From: Streptomyces sp. Mut1
Lineage (GTDB): Bacteria > Actinomycetota > Actinomycetes > Streptomycetales > Streptomycetaceae
Direction of reading: 5' to 3'
DNA length: 64,000 nt
NCBI RefSeq assembly: GCF_030719295.1
Contig: NZ_CP120997.1
Location: forward strand, 3,910,501 to 3,974,500
The stretch's first letter is position 1. Every line of letters begins with the position of its first letter. Shown here in pieces: positions 33,537 through 42,900 of this stretch. The notes under the pieces were generated by a model that saw nothing but the letters and a program-made list of their open reading frames with translations, was not told the DNA's origin and made no database searches. A program made the position numbers and the translations under genes.

Positions 33537-33953
33537 ATGCCGCAAGCTACAACGCGGGCCCGTCCGACTGGGCCACCGGGGTACAGCCAGACATTGCCGC
33601 GCAAGCCGGAGAGTGCTGCACCCGCCAGGCGCCTCACCGATGCCGCCCTTTGTTGTTGGGGCTTGGGAGAGCTGGCCGACGACGGCGCCTTGGTCGTGAG
33701 CGAACTCGTCGCCAATGCTGTGCAGTACGCCCGTCGGGAGTCCATCCGGGTGGTGGTGGAGCGCGTCAGCGAGCGGACGGTGCGTGTGGCCGTCACGGAC
33801 TTCTCCCGGGAGCTGCCCGTGGTGTGTCGGGCGGGGGACGGTGACGAGGGGGGACGAGGGCTCTTACTTGTTGCGGCCCTGGCATCCGATTGGGGCACGG
33901 ACACGCACCGTTGGGGCAAGGTCGTGTGGGCCGACCTGGAGGGGCGCGGGTGA
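33537..33953 (+). CDS. HATPase_c-type anti-sigma/regulatory ATP-binding protein
   Basis: This 138-residue protein of the RsbW/SpoIIAB-like GHKL group is very common in Streptomyces. The N box is VVSELVANAVQYAR (about residues 58-71), followed by VRVAVTDFS (G1 type) and GGRGLLLVAALASDWGTD (G2 type), then the closing strand GKVVWADL. I chose ATG 33537 (MPQATTRARP) because an AAAGAG site precedes it. An upstream extension to 33429 is open but lacks homology. It probably binds a sigma or anti-sigma partner or phosphorylates an antagonist. The stop overlaps the next GTG. Confidence 0.85.
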   Translation: MPQATTRARPTGPPGYSQTLPRKPESAAPARRLTDAALCCWGLGELADDGALVVSELVANAVQYARRESIRVVVERVSERTVRVAVTDFSRELPVVCRAGDGDEGGRGLLLVAALASDWGTDTHRWGKVVWADLEGRG

Positions 33954-34099
33954 CTACCGAGGAGCTCCCCGAGCGCAGCGTGGCCCGAGCCCATCTTTCC
34001 CAGTTGATCGACATGTTCGGTACGGATGGGTGTCTGCGGGTCAGCGTGATTCCTGGACCGGATTCTGAGGTCGCCGGTGAGGCGGCGGAGGGCGAGTAG
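33950..34099 (+). CDS. 49-residue acidic protein coupled to the HATPase gene
   Basis: The GTG start overlaps the preceding TGA (GTGA). The product (VTTEELPERSVARAHLSQLI, then a Glu-rich tail) is acidic, without recognisable domain. Tight coupling suggests a partner of the ATP-binding protein, but no function can be assigned. Confidence 0.6.
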   Translation: MTTEELPERSVARAHLSQLIDMFGTDGCLRVSVIPGPDSEVAGEAAEGE

Positions 34100-34114
34100 G
34101 TCCGGCGGAGAGGG

Positions 34115-34148
34115 GAAGGGCGAAGGCCCGGTCGGGTCTTCGCCCTTC
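34115..34148. terminator. Bidirectional terminator
   Basis: Gaagggcgaag (34115-34125) pairs perfectly with cttcgcccttc (34138-34148). It lies between the convergent small gene and the thioesterase gene and marks the left border of the PKS-associated operon. Confidence 0.8.
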
Positions 34149-34153
34149 GCGGC

Positions 34154-34906
34154 CTACCGCGCGACGCGTTCGCGGATCAGGTTGATGACTGTGGGGGCGT
34201 GGTCGTTCAGGTAGAAGTGGCCGCCGTCGTACGTGTGGAAGGTGCAGGGGCCTGTGGTGTGGGTTGTCCAGGCTGCCGCTTCGGTCTCTGTCACCTCGGG
34301 GTCCGTTGTGCCGTTCAGGACCTCGATGGGGCAGGTCAGGGGTGGGCCTGGCTGGTAGCGGTACGTCTCTGCGGCTTTGTAGTCGGCGCGGATCGCGGGA
34401 AGGATCGAGCGGAGGAGTTCCTCGTCGGCCAGGACCGCCGGGTCGGTGCCGCTCATGCGGCGGATGGTGGACAGGAGTTGGGCGTCGGGGGACGCGTGGA
34501 CGTGTTCGTTCTCGCGGTGGCGGGAAGGGGCTCGGCGGCCGGAGGCGAACAGGGTGAGGGGGATTGTGCCGGCCGCCTCCAGGCGGAGGGCCACCTCGAA
34601 GCCGAGGGTCGCGCCCAGGCTGTGGCCGAAGAGGGCCACCGGGCGGTCGCACCACGGGAGCATTTCGACGCTGATCAGGTCGGCCAGGCGGCGGACGTCG
34701 TCCACGCAGGGTTCGTTGCGGCGGTCCTGGCGGCCGGGGTACTGGACCGCGATCACGTCGGCTGCCGGGGTCAGGGCGCGGGAGACCGGGAAGTAGTAGC
34801 TCGCCGAGCCGCCCGCGTGGGGCAGGCAGAAAAGGCGTACCGGGGCCTGGTCCGTGGGGTGGAAGCGGCGTAGCCAGGTTGTCGCGGGGCGCGTTGAGGT
34901 GGTCAT
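34154..34906 (-). CDS. Type II thioesterase of the polyketide cluster
   Basis: This 250-residue alpha/beta hydrolase is of the external thioesterase (TE II) family. It has FCLPHAGGSASYYFPVSRAL near the N terminus, GHSLG with nucleophile Ser96, Asp202 region (NGTTDPEVTE) and His230 (YDGGHFYL). TE II enzymes remove wrong or stalled acyl groups from carrier proteins of modular synthases. It is the last gene of a leftward operon with accE and the carboxylase beta gene, and lies 28 bp after accE. Its presence supports assigning the operon to the PKS cluster. It does not have the length or context of a chain-releasing TE domain. Confidence 0.9.
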   Translation of the reverse strand: MTTSTRPATTWLRRFHPTDQAPVRLFCLPHAGGSASYYFPVSRALTPAADVIAVQYPGRQDRRNEPCVDDVRRLADLISVEMLPWCDRPVALFGHSLGATLGFEVALRLEAAGTIPLTLFASGRRAPSRHRENEHVHASPDAQLLSTIRRMSGTDPAVLADEELLRSILPAIRADYKAAETYRYQPGPPLTCPIEVLNGTTDPEVTETEAAAWTTHTTGPCTFHTYDGGHFYLNDHAPTVINLIRERVAR

Positions 34907-34934
34907 TCGGGGATCTTTTCCTTACGCAGTCGGG

Positions 34935-35117
34935 TCACGTCGCGCTCCAGGTGCCCGGTGGGCGCCAGCCGCGTGCCGGGCCCCACGTGGCCCGTGGCGG
35001 AGCGGGGCTCACGGGGGGCTCCTCGGTCCGTGCGGCGGAGAGCAGGACCAGGAGGAGGGCAGCCAGTTCGGTGGGCGTCGGGGTTCCGCCTTCGACGCGG
35101 ATGTGGGAGTCGGCCAT
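34935..35117 (-). CDS. accE: Acyl-CoA carboxylase epsilon subunit
   Basis: This 60-residue protein has the short epsilon-subunit pattern IRVEGGTPTPTELAALLLVL and a Trp/Pro-rich tail (WGPARGWRPPGTW). Epsilon subunits are found only in actinobacteria and stabilise the complex of biotinylated alpha and carboxyltransferase beta subunits. The ATG lies one base after the beta-subunit stop, so the two are co-translated. No alpha subunit gene is in the window, as usual, because one alpha chain serves several complexes. Confidence 0.85.
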   Translation of the reverse strand: MADSHIRVEGGTPTPTELAALLLVLLSAARTEEPPVSPAPPRATWGPARGWRPPGTWSAT

Positions 35118-35118
35118 G

Positions 35119-36678
35119 TCAGAACGGGGGGTTGCCGTGCTTGCGTTCGGGTAGCGGCACGTGTTTGGCGCGCAGGACGTCGAGCGCGTCGGCCAGTACC
35201 TGGCGGGTGGTCGACGGGTCGATGACGTCGTCGACCAGGCCGCGTTCGGCGGCGTAGTAGGGGTGCATCAGCTCCTGGCGGTACTGCTTGACGCGCTGGG
35301 CGCGGGCCGCGTCCGGGTCGTCCGCGGCGGCGATCTCGCGGCGGAAGACGACGTTGGCGGCGCCCTCCGCGCCCATGACGGCGATCTCGTTGGTGGGCCA
35401 GGCGAAGGACAGGTCGCAGCCGATGGAGCGGGAGTCCATGACGATGTACGCGCCGCCGTACGCCTTGCGCAGGATGACCTGGACGCGGGGGACGGTGGCG
35501 TTGCAGTACGCGTAGAGGAGTTTCGCGCCGTGGCGGATGACCCCGTTGTGCTCCTGGTCGCTGCCGGGCAGGAAGCCGGGGACGTCGACCAGGGTGACGA
35601 GCGGGATGCTGAACGCGTCGCAGGTCTGCACGAAGCGCGCGGCCTTCTCGGACGCGTGGATGTCCAGGACGCCGGCGAGGGAGGCGGGCTGGTTGGCGAC
35701 GATGCCGACGACGTGGCCGTCGATGCGGGCGAGGCCGCAGATGATGTTGGTCGCCCAGTTGGCGTGGACCTCGAACAGGTCGCCGTCGTCGACGATCTCC
35801 TCGATCACGGACCGCATGTCGTACGAGAGGTTCGGGTCGGCCGGGACCAGCCTGGCCAGGGTGTCGCCGGGGCGGTCCACCGGGTCCTCGCAGGGGAGGA
35901 CGGGGGGGACTTCGCGGTTGTTGGAGGGCAGGAGCGTGAGGAGGTGGCGTACTTCCTCCAGGCACTCCTCCTCGGTGTCGTACAGGAACGCGCTCGCACC
36001 CGAGACCGTGGAGTGCACCTGCGCACCGCCGAGGTCGTTGTGCGTGATCTTCTCGCCGGTGACGGCCTGCACCACGTCGGGGCCCGTGATGTACATCTGT
36101 GAGATGTCGCGGACCATGAACACGTAGTCCGTGAGCGCCGGGGAGTACGTCGCTCCGCCCGCGCACGGGCCGAGCATCACGCTGATCTGCGGGATCACCC
36201 CGGACGCCGCCACGTTGCGGCGGAAGATGCCGCCGTAGCCGGCGAGGGCGGTGACACCCTCCTGGATACGGGCGCCCGCGCCGTCGCTGAGCGACACGAG
36301 CGGGGCTCCTGCCGCCAGGGCGAGGTCCATCACTTTGTGGATCTTCTGCGCGTGCGCCTCACCGAGGGAGCCGCCGAAGATCCGGAAGTCGTGCGCGTAC
36401 ACGAACACCTTCCGGCCCTCGACCTGGCCCCAGCCGGTGACGACGCCGTCGGTGTGCGGCCTGCGGTCCTCCAGGCCGAACCCCGAGGCGCGGTGGCGGC
36501 GCAGCTGTTCGATCTCGCGGAAGGTTCCCGGATCGAACAGCAGGTTCAGCCGCTCGCGCACGGTCAGCTTGCCCCGTGCGCGCTGCGCCTCGGTGGCGCT
36601 CGGCGAAGGGCCCAGCTCCACGGCCTCCTTGATCGCTCCTCGTTCGGCCACTCGGACACTGACATCGGCAACGGTCAT
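35119..36678 (-). CDS. accB: Acyl-CoA carboxylase carboxyltransferase beta subunit (acetyl-CoA type)
   Basis: This 519-residue carboxyltransferase has crotonase-like N- and C-terminal halves. LSDGAGARIQEGV and GPCAGGATYSPAL form the first oxyanion region, and VDVPGFLPGSDQE with ILRKAYGGAYIVMDS the second. Ile412 in GGAYIVMDS occupies the position that in S. coelicolor AccB/PccB sets substrate choice (Ile for acetyl-CoA-accepting AccB, Asp for propionyl-specific PccB). The enzyme therefore probably makes malonyl-CoA, matching the malonyl-only ATs of the divergent PKS. The start MTVADVSVRV is chosen because homology begins there; an upstream open extension has none. It is first in an operon with accE and the thioesterase gene. 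Confidence 0.9.
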   Translation of the reverse strand: MTVADVSVRVAERGAIKEAVELGPSPSATEAQRARGKLTVRERLNLLFDPGTFREIEQLRRHRASGFGLEDRRPHTDGVVTGWGQVEGRKVFVYAHDFRIFGGSLGEAHAQKIHKVMDLALAAGAPLVSLSDGAGARIQEGVTALAGYGGIFRRNVAASGVIPQISVMLGPCAGGATYSPALTDYVFMVRDISQMYITGPDVVQAVTGEKITHNDLGGAQVHSTVSGASAFLYDTEEECLEEVRHLLTLLPSNNREVPPVLPCEDPVDRPGDTLARLVPADPNLSYDMRSVIEEIVDDGDLFEVHANWATNIICGLARIDGHVVGIVANQPASLAGVLDIHASEKAARFVQTCDAFSIPLVTLVDVPGFLPGSDQEHNGVIRHGAKLLYAYCNATVPRVQVILRKAYGGAYIVMDSRSIGCDLSFAWPTNEIAVMGAEGAANVVFRREIAAADDPDAARAQRVKQYRQELMHPYYAAERGLVDDVIDPSTTRQVLADALDVLRAKHVPLPERKHGNPPF

Positions 36679-36998
36679 GCTCCACCCGTCTCTCGGCCAT
36701 CGGGCCCGCCGTTGGCGGTGCCCTGGGCAGTGCGTGCCATTGAAGGGGCCGGGGGCGTGCGCGGAGAACACCGACCACCCCCCTGACCGCTCCCCGGCCC
36801 GCCGGGACCCGGGCCCAGCAGGCATCTCGTGACCCGAACCCGTGGTCAACGGCGGTTTCTCGGGGGCGCGGTCGGGAAGCGTGCAGGGTCAACACCTGGG
36901 GGGATAGGGGTGTCGCCGCCCTTCGGGGCCGACCTAGCGTGCGGACACCCCGTGGCTGGAATGACTCGGGGCATTCGATACGAGCTGGGAGCGTGCAG
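36679..36998. promoter_or_regulatory. Divergent control region between the carboxylase operon and the PKS genes
   Basis: This 320-bp gene-free stretch lies between two divergent starts. The PKS1 side has a GGGAG ribosome binding site seven bases before ATG 36999. A G-rich segment near 36894-36912 (acacc, then ggtgt after 11 bases) forms a weak inverted repeat. No clear -35/-10 pair or LuxR-type (CTVGGGA...TCCCBAG) palindrome is present. A shared regulator acting here would coordinate malonyl-CoA supply with chain building. Confidence 0.55.
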
Positions 36999-39900
36999 AT
37001 GTCCGCGGGCTTCGATCCTGTCGCTGATGACATGTCCGGCGCGGAGGTCCGCCCGGGGGGCCGCTCGGAGGCCGGTCCGGGGGACAATCCGGTGGCCACC
37101 CTGGCCGGCCGGCTGTCCGGGCTCCCAGGGAGCGAGCAGACCAGGCTCCTGACCGACCTGGTCTGTGAGCAGACCGCCGAGTGCCTCCGCAAGGTGCGGC
37201 CCGACACCGAACCGGTGGTCGTCGCCCACACCTCGTTCCGGGAACTGGGGCTTGATTCCATCGCCCTGGTCGACCTCCACGCGCGGATCAACGCGGCGAC
37301 CGGGCTCGCCCTGCCCGTGACCGCCGCCTTCGACCACCCGAGCCCCGAACTGCTTGCCGCCCGTGTGCGTACGGAGCTGCTCGGCGCACCCGCCGGGCGG
37401 GCCGTCGCGGAGCCGGTCGCCGAGCCGGCACCGGCCTTCGACGGCGAGCCCATCGCGGTCGTCGGCATCAGCGGGCGCTTCCCGGGCGGCATCCGCTCGG
37501 CCGAGGACCTGTGGAACCTGGTCGACGGGGGCAGGAGCGCCGTCGGGCCGTTCCCCGACAACCGGGGCTGGAACCTCGACGCCCTGTTCGACGACGACCC
37601 GACCGTCCCGGGCACCTGCTACACCCGGACCGGTGGATTCCTGTACGATGCCGCCGAGTTCGACGCCGAGTTCTTCGGGATCAGCCCGCGCGAGGCGCTG
37701 GCCATGGACCCGCAGCAGCGGCTGCTGCTGGAGACGGCCTGGGAGGCGCTGGAGCGTACGGGGATCGACCCGACCTCGTTGCGCGGCAGCCGGACCGGTG
37801 TGTTCATCGGCGCCGGGCCCTCCGAGTACGGGCCCCGTGTGCAGGACGCCCCCGAGAACCTGACGGGCTACCTGGTCACCGGAGGCGCGCTCAGCGTCAC
37901 CTCGGGGCGTGTCGCCTACGCGCTGGGCCTTGAGGGGCCCGCGCTCACCGTCGACACCGCCTGCTCCGGGTCGCTGGTCTCGCTGCACCTCGCCGTCCAG
38001 TCGTTGCGCCGGGGCGAGTGCTCGATGGCGCTGGCGGGCGGGGTCACCGTCCTTAGCACCCCCGGCCTGTTCACGGAGTTCAGCCGGCAGCGCGGCCTCG
38101 CCCCCGACGGGCAGATCAAGGCGTTCGCGGACGGCGCCGACGGGACCTCCTTCGCTGAGGGCGTCGGCCTCCTGGTGGTGGAACGGCTCTCCGACGCGCG
38201 GCGCAACGGGCACCGGATCCTCGCCGTCGTCCGGGGCTCTGCCGTCAACCAGGACGGCGCGAGCAACGGGCTCACCGCCCCGAGCGGCACCGCCCAGCAG
38301 CGCGTCATCGCCCAGGCCCTCGCCGACGCCGGCCTGACCGGTGACGACGTGGACGCGGTGGAGGCGCACGGCACCGGCACCACCCTCGGCGACCCGATCG
38401 AGGCGAGTGCCCTGATCGCCACGTACGGCAGGAGCCGTCCCGTGGACCGGCCGCTGTGGCTCGGCTCGGTCAAGTCGAACCTCGGGCACACCCAGGCCGC
38501 CGCCGGGGTCGCCGGGCTGATGAAGATGATCATGGCGATGCGGAACGGGGTCCTTCCCCGCACCCTGCACGTCGACACCCCCAGCGGCAACGTCGACTGG
38601 TCGGCGGGGACCGTACAGCTGCTCACCGAGCCCGTCCCGTGGCCGCAGACCGAGGACCGGCCGCGCCGGGCGGGCGTCTCCGGGTTCGGGATCAGCGGCA
38701 CCAACGCCCATGTGATCGTGGAGGAGCCGCCCGCGCGGGACGAGGCCGAGAGCTACGAGGAGCCTTCCGCCGGGCCTGTCCTCGTGCCCGTCGGGGCCCG
38801 CTCCGACGAGGGGCTGCGTGCCCAGGCCGCCCGGCTCGCGGACTTCCTGGACGAGCGGCCCGACCTCACCGCCGCCGATCTCGGGCACGCGCTCGGCACC
38901 GGCCGCGCCGCGCTCGAACACCGGGCCGTCGTCGTCGCGGACGGCCGCGACGAACTGCTCGGCGGGCTGCGTGCCCTCGCCGCCGGAACCGCGGCCGACG
39001 CCACCCGGACGGGCGCGCTGCCCGCCGGGCGGCTCGCGTTCCTCTTCACCGGCCAGGGCAGCCAGCGCCTCGCCATGGGCCGCCGGCTGTACGACACCTA
39101 CCCGGTCTTCGCGGACGCCCTCGCCGACGCCATCGGCTGGCTCGACCTCCAGCTCGACCTTTCGCTGTGGGACGTCCTGTTTGCCGAGGAGGGGTCCCGG
39201 GAAGCCGCTCTGCTCGATCAGACCCGTTACGCGCAGACCGCGCTGTTCGCCGTGGAGGTGGCCCTCTTCCGCCTCGTCGAGTCGTGGGGCATCAGGCCCG
39301 ACTTCCTGGCCGGGCACTCCATCGGGGAGATCGCGGCCGCCCATGTCGCCGGGGTGCTGAACCTGGAGGACGCGGCGATCCTCGTCGCGGCCCGGGGCCG
39401 GCTGATGCAGGAACTCCCGGCCGGCGGCGCCATGATCGCCGTGCAGGCCACCGAGGAGGAGGTGCTTCCGTTCCTCGGGGAGCAGGTCGCCGTGGCGGCG
39501 CTCAACGCCCCCGGCTCGCTGGTGCTCTCCGGCGAGGAGGACGCCACCGTCGCGCTCGCCGAGCGGTTCGCGGCCCAAGGCCGCAAGACCAAGCGGCTCC
39601 AGGTCAGCCACGCCTTCCACTCGCCGCTCATGGCACCGATGCTGGAGGAGTTCCGCCGGATCGCCGGCGTGCTGACCTACTCGGCGCCCACCATCCCGGT
39701 CGTCTCCACCGTCACCGGACGTCTGGCGACCGCCGACGAGCTGTGCTCGCCGGACTACTGGACCGGCCATGTCCGCAGCGCCGTCCGCTTCTCGGACGCC
39801 ATGGACTGGCTCGTCGCCCGGGGCGGCGCCCGCACCTTCCTGGAACTCGGCCCGGACGGCGTGCTCAGCGCCCTCGGCCAGAACTGCCTGACCGAGGAGC

Positions 39901-42900
39901 GCGAGGCGGACACCGTCTTCGCCCCGCTGCTGCGGGCCGGCAAGGACGAGGTCCGCGAGGCGCTCGGCGCCGCCGCCCTCGCCCACGCCCGGGGCGCGCT
40001 GCTCGACTGGCGGGCGCTCTACGCGGGTCGCCCCGCCCGCCGCGTCGAGCTGCCCACGTACGCCTTCCGCACCCGCCGCTACTGGCTGGCCCCCGAGGCG
40101 TCCGGTTCCACCGGGCTCGGCCGGCTCGCCTCCCAGCACCCCGTCCTCAGCTCGGCCGGTGACCTCGCCGGGACCGGCACCACCGTCCTCACGGGCCGGG
40201 TGTCGCCGCGTACCCACCCGTGGACGGCCGACCACACGATCGCCGGGGTCACCCTGCTGCCGGGCACGGCCCTGGTCGAACTCGCCCTCCGCGCCGGCAC
40301 GGAGACCGGCTGCGGGCTGGTCGAGGAGCTGACCCTCCAGGCGCCGCTGGTCCTGCCCGGGTCCGGGGGCGTCGACCTCCAGGTCGTCGTGGCTCCCGCC
40401 GACGCCTCGGGCCGCCGCACCGTCGAGTGCTTCTCCCGCCCGGACGGCGCCGAAACCTCCGAGGACGCCTGGACCCGCCACGCCACCGGTCTCCTGGCCC
40501 CGGCCGCCCCCGCACCGGACACCACAGCCCTGTCCGGGGTGTGGCCGCCTGCCGGTGCCGTCCCGCTCGACGTCAGCACCCTGTACGCCGACATGGCCGA
40601 CGAGGGCTACGGCTACGGCCCCGCCTTCCACGGCGTCCGGGCCGCCTGGCTGCTGGACGGCGAGGTGTACGCCGACGTCGAACTCCCGGAGCACGTACGC
40701 GCCGACGCGGCCGGCTACGGCCTGCACCCCGCCCTGCTCGACGCCGCCCTGCACCCCGCCGACCACGCCCTCGCCACGGCCGGCAACCGGCCCGAGGGCA
40801 CCTGGATCCCCTTCTCCTGGAACCGGGCGACCCTGTACGCGGCCGGCGCGTCCGCCGTACGCGTACGCATCGCCGCACGCGGCCCCGAGGAACTGGACGT
40901 GACGGTCGCGGACGCCACCGGCGCCCCCGTCGCCCGTGTCGAGTCGCTGCTGCTGCGCGCCGTCACCGCCGGACAGCTGGCCGCCGACCGCTCGGACCCG
41001 CTGCTCGCCGTCCGCTGGAACTCGGCCGAACTTCCCTCGAACGAGATCGACTTCGGCACGTTTGGCGAGGTCGCGGGCGAGGTAGTCCCGCCTGTCGTCG
41101 TGTACCGCACCCCGCCCACGCCGGAGGGCGATGTGCCCGCCGCCGTGCGCGCCGTCACCGCCGACGCGCTGGCCGCCGTACAGGCATGGCTCGCGGACGA
41201 GCGGTACGCGGGGTCGCGGCTCGCCGTCGTCACGCGCGGCGGTGCCGCCGTACCGGGCACGGACGTGGACCTCGGCCAGGCACCCGTGTGGGGTCTGGTG
41301 CGGTCGGCGGAGGCGGAGAACCCGGGCCGCTTCGTGCTGGTCGACACCGACGAGACCGGCACCGCACTCCTCGGCCGCGCGCTGGCCGCCTCGTCGGAGC
41401 CCGAACTCGCCCTGCGCGGCGACCGCATGTACGTCCCCCGGCTGGCCGCCGTGCCCGCCCCCGACGTGGAGCGGCCGACGCCGTGGGACGCGACCGGGAC
41501 CGTACTCCTGACCGGCGGAACCGGCGGGGTGGGCGCCGAACTCGCCCGCCACCTCGTCCGCGAGCACGGCGTACGCCACCTGGTCCTCACCAGCCGGCGC
41601 GGCGCGGACGCCCCCGGGGCGCGCGAACTCCTCGCCGAGCTGGCCGACTCGGGTGCCGAGGTCACCGTCAGCGCCACCGATGTCGCGGACCGGGACGCCC
41701 TCGCCGCCCTGCTCGCCGCGATCCCGGCCGCGCACCCGCTGCGGGCCGTGGTGCACGCGGCGGGCGTCATCGACGACGGCCTGGTGGGCCACCTCACCGC
41801 CGGCCGCCTCGACACCGTGCTGCGCCCCAAGGTGGACGCGGCCTGGCATCTGCACGAGCTGACGGCGGGCCTCGACCTCGCCGCGTTCGTCCTCTTCTCC
41901 TCCGCGTCGACCGTCCTGGACGGCGCCGGGCAGGGCAACTACGCCGCCGCCAACCTCTTCCTGGACGCCCTGGCCGCACGCCGGGCAGCGGCCGGGCAGG
42001 TCGTGACCTCACTCGCGTGGGGCCTGTGGGCCGGTGGCGGCGGGATGGGCGCCTCGCTCGACGCCGCCGCCCTCACCCGCATCGAACGCCTCGGCCTGGA
42101 CTCGCTCTCCTTCGAGGAGAACCTCGCCCAGCTCGACAAGGCGCTCACCACGGACGAGCCGGCCGTCGTGCCCATCCGCGTCAACCAGCGTGCCGTACGC
42201 GCCCGGACGGACGGCACGCCTACCCTGCTCCGCGCCCTCGTACGCCCCCGCACGGTGCCGGCCGCACGGACGGCGGGCGCCGCCGCCACCACGGGCGCGG
42301 CCCCGCTCGCCGCGCTCCTCGCGGACATGGGCGCGGCCGACCGCCTCGCGCACGTCCTGCGGATGGTCCGCACCGAGACCGCCGCCGTCCTCGGCTACCA
42401 GAGCGCCGACGAGGTCAGCGCCACCCGGGCCTTCATGGAGACGGGCTTCGACTCGCTCGCCGCCGTGGAGCTGCGCAACCGGCTCGCCACCGCGACCGGG
42501 CTCCGGCTGAGCGCCACCCTGACCTTCGACTACCCCACGGCGACGGTTCTGGCCGAACACCTCGTGACCAAGCTCGTGGGCACGGTGCCGGCGACGGACG
42601 CGGCGGCTCCGGCCGCCCGTGCCGGTGCCGGGGCCACGGACGACGACCCGATCGTCATCGTCTCCATGGCCTGCCGCTACCCGGGCGGGGTGACCTCGCC
42701 CGAGGAGCTGTGGCAGCTCGTCGCCGAGGGCTCCGACGCCATCGGACCCTTTCCCACCGACCGGGGCTGGGACACCGACCTCTACGACCCGGAGATCGGC
42801 AAGCCCGGCCGTACGTACTCCACCGAGGGCGCGTTCCTGTACGACGCCGCCCGGTTCGACCCCGCGTTCTTCGGGATCAGCCCGCGTGAGGCCCAGGCCA

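Noticed and set aside
37440..37970. KSQ-type decarboxylating loading KS at the start of PKS1
   Set aside because: The active-site residue is Cys (TACSGS), not Gln, and an ACP precedes the KS. It is a normal condensing KS of module 1.
36846..41855. Very long open frames antisense to the PKS genes
   Set aside because: They are by-products of high third-position GC. Their Arg/Pro/Gly-rich translations contain no recognisable domain, while the plus-strand frame has complete PKS motifs.
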